Source: Saksenaea vasiformis B4078
Lineage: Eukaryota > Mucoromycota > Mucoromycetes > Mucorales > Saksenaeaceae
Assembly (NCBI GenBank): GCA_000697055.1
Contig: JNDT01001818.1
Location: 186,001-250,000, forward strand
DNA: 64,000 nt
Direction: 5' to 3'
How positions within the stretch are numbered: the stretch's first letter is position 1; each line of letters opens with the position of its first letter. Shown one piece after another: positions 27,741 to 39,187 of the stretch. The notes under the pieces were generated by a model. It did not search any database, was not told the DNA's origin, and worked only from the letters and a program-made list of their open reading frames with translations. A program made the position numbers and the translations under genes.

Positions 27741-29545
27741 CTACTCTGCTTCAGCGTTGTGTGAGTGAGGAACAGCGTCGACATTAGTCTCCTGTACAAT
27801 CGTTTTTGGCGCTTCATTGCTGGCATCCTTCAAAGCTTGCAACTCCCCCTGAAGTTTTTCGATCTCTATCTCCAACACACGGATCTTAACATCTCTTTGG
27901 GATAGCGAGTTCTTAAGATCTTCATTCTCTTTTCGAAGTTCATGGTACGCCTCTTGGTACTACACCACCGTTAATCAAATGCCACCACCAGAATATAGAG
28001 CTTACATCTTTTTCATTCTTGCTTGATACTGGTTCTTTGGGCTCTTCTTCTTTGGGAGCAGTTGGGACAAATTCTTTCTTGACCTTGACGGTAAATCCAG
28101 CCTCAAGACTAACTGTCTTTGGGTTCGAATCATTTCCTTCAAACCATTCATCGGCAGTCAAAGCGGGCTCGTCGCCAATGGCAGGAGGGAAGATATCCGA
28201 TTGGAACGCATCCGACTACGCAAATGTTCAGCACGATTTGTCGCTTTGTCTTGTAACACAGTCTATTACCTTTCGTGGAACAGTAAAGGAGATAGGTTCG
28301 ATCACTGTGGTGCCGACCTTGTATGCTCTCATAATCTCACAATCACTGACATTGACCGCACGCTTAGGAAGGAAGCCCATACCGCGCTGTGGATCACCGC
28401 TCTTAAACTCCGAAAGGAAGTACAGTTCGTCGTTCTCGTACTCATAGTAACGGATGTTGCCATCGCTGCAGCAAAGGTGTGAACAACAGGAACTAACTTG
28501 CGTAGCAACGAGCTTACCCTTTACCAGCAAGATAGAGGATTTTGGTATCAAGATCGTAGAACGGCATAAGCACACCCGACGAAGTGTCCAAAAACTCAGA
28601 CTTAATGGGCTTAGTGAGATTGCCAGTGTCCCACAAATTCAACTGACGGTCACTCATGCGGGAAAAGCCTGTGGTTGCTAAACGATCCGTATCACCTAGC
28701 CAGACCACACGCGAGCCCTTGACGCCCTGATGACCTGGGCCTTCTTGGACCACCTTGTTGGATCGAACATCAAATACACGTAGTTTCTTGTCTCTACAAG
28801 TTGTGGCAAGCAAGGACCCATTGTAGTTCCATGCCAAGGACTGGATAATTTCAGTGTGGCCGGTGATTTCCTGTTTCTCCAGACCCTTTTCAATATCCCA
28901 TAGCTTAATCGTCAGATCGGTGCTTGCCGAAGCCAATACGTTGTCCGCAACGGGGTGGAAGAGCACCTGGCCAACTTTGCTGAGCGCTGTATGAGCTTAT
29001 CAAATGCTATAAATCTCCGCATGCTTTAGACTCACCGGCCGTGGCCTGATAACTTCGAGACTGGCTTGACTTCAGTAAGCTCCTCTGTATATTCCTCGGG
29101 AATAGTCCAGATCATAACTTTGCTATCCTCTGAACCAGATGCGATCACATAATCGTTGAATGGGTTGAAGTCCGTATCCAAGACAGGGCCGGTATGGCCG
29201 CGGTACAATGGATAATTTTCTGGCAGTTTGCCTACAACAGTGCGTTAGAACACATAGTACTCGAAGAAAACAAAGGGGGTTCTCCTACCAACAGTCGACT
29301 GCGGAATCACGGCGAATGCACCACCTCCAGAGGATTGCCAGTTCACGGACAGAAACAACTTTTTTTTTCAGGGGAAGTAAGCTAGGATGCCATGACAATC
29401 TAGAAAATACACATACCGGATTGACCTTCACCATATTGGTATCCCACGCATTGGAGCTGACACGCAGATTGTCATAGCAAGCGTCTCTCTTGGCAACGGA
29501 GCCATAGACGTGGCGGTACTTAGATGGTCGGACGAATCGAGACAT
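27741..29545 (-). CDS. CRN1: Coronin, actin-binding WD40 protein
   Basis: Seven exons, 493 aa: 29417-29545, 29289-29358, 29036-29231, 28518-28979, 28270-28465, 28006-28215, 27741-27959. All phases close. The N-terminal coronin signature MSRFVRPSKYRHVYG is followed by SVNWQSSGGGAFAVIP and WD40 repeats (GHTGPVLDTDFNPFND; VLFHPVADNVLASASTD; GHTEIIQSLAWNYNGSLLAT; SRVVWLGDTDRLATTGFSRM). The conserved C-terminal extension of the propeller follows (YYEYENDELYFLSEFKSGDP). The last exon is a coiled coil (YQEAYHELRKENEDLKNSLS) for oligomerisation and Arp2/3 binding. Compared with budding yeast Crn1 the linker is short. Coronin bundles actin and regulates Arp2/3 at cortical patches. Confidence 0.96.
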
Positions 29546-29929
29546 GAGGCACTAAAGAGTAAAAGCGAGGAGGTGAGTATTTTCAACAAGTAAACAGGTA
29601 CGTCACAACGACGCGTTTGAATGACAAACTTACCTTGTGATGGAACCAAGATGAAAGGGAAGGGAAAGAGCACAGCCAAGTACAGAAAGTCACGACTTGT
29701 AAATTGGCCTCTTGGTGCGGACGTCCAATCTTAATGCTTTTAGCCCGTCCCTATGATGAGAGGGAAAGCGAGTGCTCGTCACAAACAGGTTATACCGGTC
29801 GTGCATCTTGTGTTCTCAACCTTTACACATAGAGGCTATGTTGGAGAGACATAGCTCCTCTACTTTTCCTTTCAAATTTCTATGAATAAATTCATGTTCT
29901 ATATTTATGTTCCTCCTTAATCAGATCAT
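29546..29929. other. Coronin promoter region
   Basis: About 380 bp between the coronin start and the end of a small minus-strand ORF; no other feature. Confidence 0.4.
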
Positions 29930-30244
29930 TTAGTGCTCGTTTACTTTATACTTAAAATTCTCTTCCTTCAAAACAAAAATTATTTCTTTCGTAGTTTGTA
30001 CAGCATAGAGAGGCGTATACTGTCCCGGCGTTTTTCTCGATTTTTTCTTTTCGACCCATTCATTCAACATTTTTAGAACCCTTTGGTCAAGATAAATTCG
30101 AGTTGCCTTGGTCGGAGAGAATTCGTTGATGCTCGACGCTCCAATAGTGGGAATATCATCAACATCAAAGCGAATTGTTGAGGTGAGTAGAGTACTGAAC
30201 GATGTCGTGCCTATCACAAGCTTGTTTGTGTTGCCGTCTTCCAT
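29930..30244 (-). CDS. Hypothetical small protein (104 aa)
   Basis: Open from an ATG at 30244 to TAA at 29930, starting MEDGNTNKLVIGTTSFSTLL and ending KEENFKYKVNEH. The composition is protein-like: a predicted beta segment, then a Lys-rich helix (LDQRVLKMLNEWVEKKKS). No family is recognised. An upstream minus-strand frame from ~30388 (MTNCTEIYPRLPCLDVHFER) could be a first exon, but no GT/AG pair joins it in frame, and it carries a TGA, so a pseudogene is possible. No intron is needed within the ORF itself. Confidence 0.35.
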   Translation of the reverse strand: MEDGNTNKLVIGTTSFSTLLTSTIRFDVDDIPTIGASSINEFSPTKATRIYLDQRVLKMLNEWVEKKKSRKTPGQYTPLYAVQTTKEIIFVLKEENFKYKVNEH

Positions 30245-30607
30245 GACACAAACTTACACATCTGGATACTGGGCGTCGTCGTCTCCAGGAATGGATGACG
30301 CCGGAGATCACTGGTGCACCTGCTTGAACCGTTCAAAATGCACATCAAGGCAAGGCAGACGAGGGTAGATTTCGGTGCAATTTGTCATAAACTTGATTAT
30401 AAAATGTAGACAATCGAGAAGTATCGTGAGAGTCGTATTTATTTAGAAACTATGATGGGTCAATATTTATAACTTCGAATAAACGTCTTCCCTTTCTGAC
30501 TATATTATGGACTCCGGTTGATGGTTGTAATTCATTGATGCTGCTCTTATAGCATGCAATTGAGAAAGTATATAAGTAGTGAGCTGTCTCTCATTACCAT
30601 TGTTGGT

Positions 30608-30838
30608 TTACCATACCCTCATAATAATATCACCACTGGGCTTGTCCTCCTTTTCCATCTGCATTGCCTCCATTTCTTTCTCGCTTCCCCGAGGCAGTTG
30701 AGCCAGATATTGTGTATGAGAGCTCAATGCTTCAATGCGAAACTGCTTCTCATCAATAATGTAATCCATTGGTCCAAGTTGGCCATACTTATCGACGACA
30801 AAACCTTTCCCGTTTTCAAACAAGAATCGAATGTACAT
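30608..30838 (-). mobile_element. N-terminal fragment of the DD34E Tc1/mariner transposase family
   Basis: The minus-strand frame from the ATG at 30838 contains FLFENGKGFVVDKYGQLGPM and DYIIDEKQF...ALSSHTQYL. It aligns residue for residue with the first 71 residues of the transposase at 17623-18912 (FLYEDGQGNVVDENGRPEPM, DYIVDQEQFALETISSHAHYL). The frame stops at 30608, within a few residues of the TAG position in that copy. No HTH or DDE domain follows. The frame stays open upstream to 31045 but is not supported there. Confidence 0.7.
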
Positions 30839-31144
30839 ACTCTGTGATTTCTTGTGCAATTGTGAAAAAGAAACAAAATCATGACGAGCATTTGGCGGCT
30901 CGTATATATCCAAAGATACCAAGACTTGTTTAACAAAACATTCTTCGTGCAACACGAATTTTGTTTTCCGCATCAGGCGAATTGACTTCCCACTTGGGCC
31001 AATTTGCTTTCTGGAAAGATTGTACATGTATTCTAACTTGCCCATTGCAGCCTCATTTGATTCTAAAAGACTCTCTCATTAAGGAATTATTTCATTCTAG
31101 AATAGTAGCATGTAAATTAATTTCATTACTCATAAAACAAATGT

Positions 31145-33250
31145 CTAGATCGTAACCACGCTCGGGTTGCCATTCTTTTTGAAGAGAAAAAGAGAGTGGT
31201 CAGTTGTGCTTTTTATCGCTGTGAGATTAACTTACAAAGGGATGCCGCCAGCCGCATTGCCATTCATCTTGTTTATATCTTCGTGTTTCGCTTGTGGATG
31301 CATTGAAGCCAATGTGATGCATTAACAACGTTTGACTTGTCACAAGGGTATCGGCACATTGGTTGCATTCAGGAAGGGCACCCAAAAGACAGTTTTGGAT
31401 CATGATATCCGGGGGCTGATCCGTGTACTTGAGCAGTAATGTAGATATCAGCCTTGCCACCGGGGGTCTCATAAACAAACCACTAATATCAAAGAGTTAC
31501 ATACATCTTTCCGTTTTCCAGGGCTCATCTTACCTTCCGCCCGTGGCTACAAAAAGTCCACAGTGTCGTGGTACCCGATGGTTGGCTTCATACACAACGC
31601 GCTGCAACTCGCGCCACGCACGTGAGCCACAAATCGGGAAATCGTCCTCCAACAGCGCGATGTAAGTGCTGTTGTATTCGTCGGCAGCTAGTTTTAACGC
31701 TTTCGATACATGTAACCGTTGATCCACTAGTCCACCACTGTCTCGCACCCATTTGATGTATTGCTTCCCTCGTGTGTCGACTGAAAAACGTTCCTGAGCT
31801 AGATCATACTGGGTATGATTTGAAAAATGGGTGTACACTACTGTCTGCATACGGTGATACATGGATCCATGTGCGGGCGATTCGGGCCAGTTGGTTACAT
31901 AGGATTCCAGCGTCTCACTTAAAAAGGTCGGATCGCCGCGACGTGGTGCTGTCATGACAACGAACGTAATCAGGTAGCGGTCATCCGATATGCTGGCTAA
32001 ACTTAGAGGATCAAATGTGTCGCGGCTATAATAGGCATTCCATAATAAGAGCACCGGTAACGTGATCAAGATCACCGCTGCACCTTTTTTGACAGCCGTC
32101 CACAAAACACGCCATAACGGCTTTCGACGACGGAACTCGTTGCTATCTTCGCGTTCGGCTAAATAGCCCTGAGTAATCACCGAGGCGATGTATCCCACCA
32201 ACAGGCCAGTAAGAGACCACCACAAAATGTTTTTTGATATACAGTTGACAAGACACATGAGCAGCTGCAGCATCACCTTGCGAATGGTAAGCACATTCCT
32301 TTCGACACCATAAACAAGGATGTACTTGTCATCTATGTTCATGGATTGGACAACTAATAAAGCAAATAAAAATGGTGCAAGTCCTATTAAAAAGAAAATC
32401 AACAAACAAACAAAGAAAAAAAAACGTGCGTTAATAAAATGGAAAAAAGAAAGATTGATGTACCTTGACTACATTCGTGCAGGGCATTGTTGAAGAACAA
32501 GGAAGGAAAAGCCCAGCCGGTGGATCTGGTGAACACGATACCCAGACTTTGCCGGATAAGGCATACGCCTATGACGATACCGAGCAGAACGTGGAAGAAT
32601 CGGCGTGTACTACCCAGCATTTGAACGAGTGACTCTTCGAAAAATCCAAGGAGCAGTATATTCCAGCCCGACAGTAATAAGGAAGGAAGTGAGGCGGTTA
32701 ATAAAAAAGGTGATAATACAAGGTCAACGATTTCGAGTCGGTAGACAGCATACAATGGGGAAGTGCAGCTGAGATGTACAATCCCGAGAAAATTTAGTGC
32801 CGAGATCGACAGGGTAAAACCAATAACCCATTGCGTTACGACTGGAAGAGGCCAAAGGTGTAACAGCTTTTGTGATTTGGACTTTAGTTTTCCTGCCGAT
32901 CCGATGCTACTGTCACGGCCATGTTTATATTTTGATTTGACGAGTTCCCAACTTGGTGTCGGTGGCGAGGGTGGTGGTGTAGGTGTAAGCGCTGGGGAGT
33001 AAAAGGTATTAGGATCATTGATGCCTTCAGGATCCGACGGAGTGGGTATTCGCGGCAATGACTGTTGGTATTGTTGTTGTTGGTGTTGTTGTTGCTGAGC
33101 CGTCTGCTCAGCGATGTACTCTAAACTTTCACGTCGAGATGGAGGTAGCAATGCGGCATCTTCAGGTGATTCGAGTGATTGTGGTGGCTCAGGAGAGGGA
33201 GACCTAGACACTTCCTGTACGAGTCGAAGCGAGCTAAACACCTTCCGCAT
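31145..33250 (-). CDS. Polytopic membrane protein with a C-terminal glycosyltransferase-like domain
   Basis: Four exons, 637 aa: 32464-33250, ~31534-32383, 31236-31482, 31145-31174. The start is the ATG at 33250 (MRKVFSSLRLVQEVS); the longer frame upstream lacks an ATG. Residues ~1-110 are Ser/Pro/Gln-rich and cytosolic-looking. About six to eight hydrophobic segments follow (for example VIGFTLSISALNFLGIVHLS, LLSGWNILLLGFFEESLVQM), and the region after the first intron reads GLAPFLFALLVVQSMNIDDK. The topology resembles a rhomboid-like membrane core. The C-terminal half looks lumenal, starting YLITFVVMTAPRRGDPTFL, with an acidic IALLEDDFP (~residue 505) like the DxD/EDD motif of PGAP4-type glycosyltransferases, several N-x-S/T sites and a CN-x2-C cysteine pair. 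Function is inferred from layout only; a GPI-glycan side-chain transferase role is one possibility. Confidence 0.7.
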
Positions 33251-33267
33251 CGTTCCGCACAGATAAT

Positions 33268-33470
33268 AATAACGAAAAAGAAAGAAGGAGAAAGAAAGGG
33301 GGGGGAGAGAGCGGAGGTCTGCTGTCGAGCGGAACTTATTGTATGGAGTGTGTCTCTCTCGGTGGCTTTCCCGATAGAAGAGCGGAGAAAGGAAATGTAG
33401 ATATAAAAAAAGGAGGGAGAAGTGAAGAGGAAGAGGAAGAGGGAAAAGTAAAACTAGAAAAAGTATTCGA
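33268..33470. promoter_or_regulatory. Purine-rich (pyrimidine on the coding strand) leader of the membrane-protein gene
   Basis: About 200 bp of near-pure A/G on the + strand, i.e. C/T on the transcribed minus strand, directly before the ATG at 33250. This resembles the CT tracts before the kinesin and ankyrin genes. Confidence 0.45.
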
Positions 33471-33575
33471 GGAGAAGTAAATTTAGTTTGTATTTCTAGG
33501 AACACAGACAGCAGCTGCCGTATTTGTCAAGTGCACGACAACCATTTTTATTTCGTATGTCACACAAAGTCTTGC

Positions 33576-36500
33576 TTAGGCTTGAGTTGCCTCATCTTCG
33601 TTCAGGCCTAATAACCGGACTGGCTTCAACGACTCCAAACCTATTGACAAAAAGGAGTTCAGCGTATTTACTTCTAAACTTTTAGGTGTATTACCTTCCA
33701 AGTATCTCAAACATTGTTTACTGACCGACGTGTGATCGAGGATTAGATTGGTGAGGTTCAACATCCCTTGGCGAAAAAAAGAAAAAAAAATCTGTCAACA
33801 CTTTGATCTCCGCATTGTTACTCAAACCTCCAAGGCTTTGGACGCCTCTGTCAGATACTTGACGACACTGGGCAAGGTTCAATGTTCTCATTGTCCGAGT
33901 AAACTTTGTCTTCTCCGAATCACCGATAAGACAAATGCCTGCATCACTTATTTGGGTGCGGCTCAGAGACAACGTGGTCAGGTTGCCAAGCCCTAAAAAT
34001 AATACAGCCTAAGCAAACCAGGCTTTTTCTAACGGTAACCCTTTACCAATGAGACTTGATATACCAATATCAGATACGTTGGTCCGATCAAGAAAGAGAT
34101 GTTCAAGGTTCTCTAAGGCTAAGGAGAAGGAGGATGTTAGTAGAAAGCTTTCGATTTGCGCAAAGTAGTTACCTGCCAAGAGTGCAACGCTCTCATCTGT
34201 TACCTTGGTTCCGTCCAAACTCAAATACGTAAGCCGCTTCATTTTGGCTATATGAACAACGCCATCGTCCGTTATTTGATGAAATCCACCCAAATCCAGG
34301 TGGCATAACGGGTGATCTGAAATAGTGTTTAGATCGACACGGATACTACTGCTGTTTCCCACCTGCATATCTCGCTAACACACTATCAAGCTCATGATCT
34401 CGGTCAGGAAATCTGATTGTTTCCAAAGAAGGTAGGCCTGCGTTCCTTTTTTATCAACATTGTTCCACACATGTGCTTGGCTTACCACGAGCAGCAGAGG
34501 CTAACCCACGGATACTTATGTTTTGGCAGCCTGTAAGCTTCAACTCTCTCAGTCTCCCAAAACCACTGATCACATGCATCATGTCTTCGTCATCAATATC
34601 AGTTCGACTGACGTCAAGGATCTCCAGACTGTTTAGTGATACAACGGCTTGTCGCCTAATGGCGCTTGTAGCAAGAGATAAGCACACCAAGGAAGGAAAG
34701 TCTAAAGAAAACAAAACTGAGTGAGGACATGATTTTCTTCTTGATAAATAATTTACTTTTCATTGTTAATAACGTCTCGTTTGATCTGATACTCTGACAC
34801 CCTTCAAGCAAAAGCGTTTCCAGTTCTTGTCTAAACCGGGCATGTTGCGATAGGTATTTGATGCCAGCGCTAGATACTTTTGTCTTGGACAGGTTAAGGT
34901 AGCGGAGGCATGACAACTCTAATTAAAGTTTTTGAATAACCAGACTCTCCTGACAGGGTATGTACTTGTAAGTGCATTCAAGCCCTTATCCGTCACTTTG
35001 CAGTTGCTTGCGTCAAGATATTCCAAGTTTTTCAGCCCTAGTGCAGGGTAACACGGATTAGCTGTCATTGCCCCGGAGGATATGTTTTCCTTTGCGCTTA
35101 CCCTCTAAATAGCGAATACCACCATCCGTCACTAAATCGCAGCCACGTAGACTCAACCTGACAACTGAAATGGCCGAATTCGACCTGCTCAGTTCTTCCA
35201 ATAGAGAATCCGTCGCATAGATGTAAGAATCCAAAACAACTTGTCGTAGATAGCTGCATAATAATTTTTGCTGTTCAGAAAAATTGTTCAGCATTGCATA
35301 CAACTTACCAATGATCTGCTAGTCGTTTCATACAAGACCGTTCCAGCTTTCGTGAACTGATTAATTTGGATAAAACAAGCTCTGTAACTTCAGATGAGGC
35401 ATATAATAGGTTTTTCAGATCCAGATAGGATTCAGTTTTTGGCTGTGTTAAAAGTGCTTCCAGGTCGTGAGCGATTCATTTTGTTTTCTCATTGTAATAC
35501 CTACCAGCCACAGACACCGAGCAAAGATCTTTGAGAGAGTGCACTGGACGCACGATACCATGTGGCTTCGGGTGCTTTGCCGGTAGTTGCTTGGGACGAT
35601 TTTCAATTGCTGAAAGCAGGTGCTGTCGACGCGCCGTGTGTTCTATAATGCAGTTCATATGAGTCTGAAAGTCCATAAGAAACAGTAACGGATACCCGGT
35701 GTTTGATCGTCGCGCTCCTCCTCATGCTCTCCTTCCTCAATTGGGGGGTCCATCAGCCGATGACCTTCCGAACCCCAGTTCCATCTTGGATGCGTTATCC
35801 TATCACGACGGATGAATGGTGTCTGTTGAGCAGATTGAGGAAAACGCATAGGATTCATTGGAGTGTGATTGTCAATAGGTCGCGAAAAATCACGGCCTTC
35901 ATCGTCGGAAGAGATGTCATCATCATCGTCTGTTGCCGATCCCGATTCCTCATCCATATCTTCATCCTATACACATATCAGTCATCCTTTTGTCCTAATC
36001 GTCTGTCTTGTTCCGGCTACATACGGTAATGGCTTGTTCGTCTGGCTGCATGGAGGAGGTAGTATGGGTCCCTGCAAAGGAAGTGTCTGCCTGATCGGAG
36101 CGTACATGCGCCACATTTAGTGAAACATTTGGCATGAACCCTGCAACTCCGGATAAGTTTGTAATCATCTCGTACCAATATCACCTGCATTCGAAACAGT
36201 AATATCGCTTTCCTTTTCTGTAAACACGCGCTTCGGAAAGGCCTTGGACAGAGTTATTACGTGCACACATTATACCACAATTACTTACCGAGATCAAATG
36301 GAGCGCTTCCCCTTCCACAAACATTTTCCCGATCTCACTCTCTTTTCTTGTGACAAATTCAAAAAGCGATGCTAAAGTAGCTTCCGAGCTAAAGCGTTCT
36401 CGCACGGCGGAACCATTGCTTAGCTTGAACTATATGGATGGTTATGTTTTTTTTTCAGAAGGATCCATTAACTAACAAATAACTAGCTTACCTGAACAAG

Positions 36501-37269
36501 AGCAGAGGATGGCTGTTCCGAATCCACTTTTTTTGGTGGCTGGGATGATGGCCCTTGCACCGCTGACTTTTGTCTTGCTGCTTTTCGTTCTTGATGGTCA
36601 TGTTTGATATCCTCCAAGGTCCTCGCCCTCGTTTCTCGATCTAACCGTTTCTGTTTTTGAATTTCTTGCTGTATACGTTCTATTTCTGCTTGCTGTGGCT
36701 TCCGCGGCTGTTCTATTGGTCGATTGCTTCCATGAAGCAATTTATAGCGTTCTCGATCCTCTTTAAACTGTTGCAATGTCCGCTGGCGCGCCTGAGGTAT
36801 TTTCAAAACATTCAGATGTCTTCAGTTCTTGTTTTTTGCTTTTTTTTTTTGCCTGTTATCTACCTCTTGATTCATTTTTTTGTTCCTTTTGGCTTCCATT
36901 GACATTTTCATGGATAATTCTCGTTGTCGAATGATTTCTTTCTCTGCTTCCTTATCCGGTAGAGCTTGTGGTTGCGGTCCTAATATAGCGGGAGGTCGCG
37001 GTATAGTTGAATCGGATGGTGTTGTAGCAGAATTCGTGTTGTACATCGTTTCCGAAAGACTTCGACTTGAATTGTCCACTGGTGTTGGCTCGACCGCGCT
37101 CATGCCAGATAGGATCCTAGACACCAAGTCAACGGGTGCCGTCACATTTGATTTCTCTGAATTACCAATTAGCAGCAGCCTCTACATCCCTATAGCGCGA
37201 TAGAGCTTCTCTGCAAGACTGTATATCGAAGCCCAAGCTGAGTAACTGAGCCAAATGAGAGTCGTCCAT
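33576..37269 (-). CDS. UBA-UBX protein fused in frame to a C-terminal leucine-rich repeat (RNI-like) domain
   Basis: The ATG at 37269 begins a UBA domain (MDDSHLAQLLSLGFDIQSCR...AAANW). Exons 37166-37269, 36864-37116, 36492-36791, 36289-36429, 36185-36242 and 36025-36140 then encode a charged coiled coil and a UBX domain (LVQFKLSNGSAVRERFSSEA, AFPKRVFTEKESDITVSN). A canonical 58-bp intron (35967-36024) joins, in phase 0, an acidic exon (35696-35966) and then ~12 leucine-rich repeats of AMN1/RNI type to the stop at 33576-33578. Examples are VVRLSLRGCDLVTDGGIRYL and MRTLNLAQCRQVSDRGVQSL. UBX domains bind the Cdc48/p97 N-domain and UBA binds ubiquitin; the LRR could add substrate recognition. 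The alternative is two genes: stop at 35995-35997 and a new ATG at 35957, leaving only 37 bp between them, which is unlikely for separate fungal genes. Confidence 0.75.
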
Positions 37270-38676
37270 TGAAAGTAAGGCTTATGCGAAAAACGGCATT
37301 GAAAAACCGCGGAAGAGCGCAGGTTTGTGTCGCCGCTACAATGTTCCGAACATGAGACACGTCATTATGCTACTGTATTGTGCGGCTCGGATCAGGCACG
37401 GACTGACCAGGCCTCGATCAAAAGAGTGGAACGGGAAAGTGGTCCTGCATGTTCGAGACTGGATTGACTACTTGAGGCGATGCTAGTGGTGAACGTAATG
37501 AAGTGCCGAAGAATTTGACTTTTCGGCGTTTGGTAATAAGATCGTGAACGCCCATGACGATCAACTGCCAGAAAACCGCTCTCTGCAACTAAGGACGATT
37601 TAGGATTCATCAACTCGCTGGATGGAAGTTAGTTGCGCGTTATAATGAAAGACTACAAGAGTAGTTTATTTGTAAGCTGCAAAAGTACAGCAAGCATAAA
37701 TGATGCATTGTAGAAAAGAAAAAGTTTGTGCCTTCTTAAGGCATCGGATCTTTGCTTGCAACATCCAGTCCTTCCCGAAAGTCGATACTGATAATCGCTT
37801 GGCTCGATTCATATTCGAGGAATCAAGGATATAATGTAGACATAAGATACAAAAGAAGTCAGCGAGACATCGATAACCCTTTGTTGAATAAAAACGGTTC
37901 CGTCTTTTATAACAAACTCATCTATGAATTAAATAGTGTACCATTTCGCCGCATACTATTTATTGAATGCATCTTTACGCTACTGTATGTAAATTTTGCG
38001 TCCATCAAGAGCCAGTTTTGCGCTAAATAAGGGACGAAATACGCGGTTAGTAAATGGAAAATACTTTGGTGTCACTTCACTTATCCCCGAAGGGCATAGC
38101 CACTCAATGACGGCAGCCTGCTTCGCATCTGACGCGATGGGGGCGGCAGTAGAGATTATACTGACACAAGCGCCAGTTTGGATGTTAATTCTGTGCAGAG
38201 GACTTGAAGCGATGCAACGTCTGGCGAGGTTCTGTCGTGAAAGTTGGATAACCCAGTTTGCGATAATACTTACTTACTTGGTGGTGAACAAGGGGCTACA
38301 CCACAGCCGAGACGCTTCGGGACAGAGGTCATGCAGGCTAAAGAATAAACAAAAAAACATGAATAATCCTGTATGTATATAAATTGACATCCTTACCGGG
38401 GATGCCGTTTTGAAAAACAGAGCCAAAGAATTTAAAAATGATTCATCCGTGCTTTTAAATACGGATCATTTTTGCATGAAACCTTTTCTTACCTTGAGCA
38501 CGTTTTTACTGCTTTCCCACAGAATATTGGGAAATCCATCACTGAAGTACCTCAATGCAAAAACAAATATTCTTGCCTTGAGATATTTTTACCGCTTCCG
38601 ATGGGATACCGAAAAACCATCGCTGAAGCATTTTAATGCAAAACTGAGGTTATCCAGGCGCGAACTGTTTCTTGGA
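37270..38676. other. Intergenic region upstream of the UBX gene; no gene recognised
   Basis: Short frames on both strands (for example minus 37392-37613, 73 aa; plus 37996-38382) show no family motifs or splice structure. An imperfect tandem repeat lies at 38492-38643. Confidence 0.35.
38492..38643. repeat. Imperfect tandem duplication, two ~70-bp units
   Basis: Unit 1 (38492-38561) and unit 2 (38576-38643) both start CCTTGAG, share a TTTTTAC-GCTT block and a CCATC-CTGAAG block, and end in AATGCAAAA. The offset is 84 bp. Confidence 0.6.
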
Positions 38677-39187
38677 TTAACGCAAATGAGCCACTTCTTC
38701 ACGCCAAGATGCATCACTCTCCAGCGCTAAGATTATTTGGCTTGAACGTCTCATAATATTTATCTGACGCAAACGTGAATTCATAAATCCAGTATTTCCT
38801 GCTTCCTTAGCGCGAACGTGACTTTTGATGTGTAGCGTAAACAGCCATTCAATAAGCGGTGTATTCCTACAGCTATCGATGGAACGACTTCGCAAAACGA
38901 AAAAAGTGTCAGATGCCCCTCTGTAAAGAATGATGTGTCCATTGGTCACAATTACCGGAAATTGAACTCCGGTACCCGCTGCGATAAGGATCTGCACGAA
39001 GATCCTGTGGCTGGCCGGTAATCTGAAGAGAATGCTATTGGCTGTTTCCTCCACACCAAAAAAAAAAAAAGTAAGCTTGTGAAAGCGTGAAGCGGATAAA
39101 CAAATTGGGCGCGATGAGCTGTTTCTCATTCAAACGGAACTGCATCACCAAGTTGGAAAAGTAAAAACTTGAATTGAAAATAACCAT
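38677..39187 (-). pseudogene. Unidentified minus-strand ORF, possibly split by a homopolymer frameshift
   Basis: The frame 38677-39129 reads like protein (ANSILFRLPASHRIFVQILI, IIEWLFTLHIK-like stretches, INIMRRSSQIILALESDASW). In the other frame a start at 39187 (MVIFNSSFYFSNLVMQFRLN) runs up to the poly(A) run at ~39057-39070, where a one-base change would join the two. The ATG overlaps the GT15 start codon on the opposite strand (shared CATG). No family is recognised. It could be an old mobile-element gene or a chance frame. Confidence 0.3.

Noticed and set aside
28105..28135. tRNA B-box-like GGTTCGAATC
   Set aside because: It lies inside a coronin coding exon and has no A-box or cloverleaf around it.
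28019..28482. Plus-strand frames within the coronin gene
   Set aside because: Shadows of the coronin exons on the opposite strand; no independent support.
32399..33505. N-terminal extension of the membrane protein to 33505
   Set aside because: The extension lacks an ATG and is the translation of the purine/pyrimidine-rich leader; the ATG at 33250 was chosen.
35655..35957. ATG at 35957 as the start of a separate LRR gene
   Set aside because: Only 37 bp from the would-be upstream stop, and a phase-matched canonical intron joins it to the UBX exons; the fused model is preferred but not proven.
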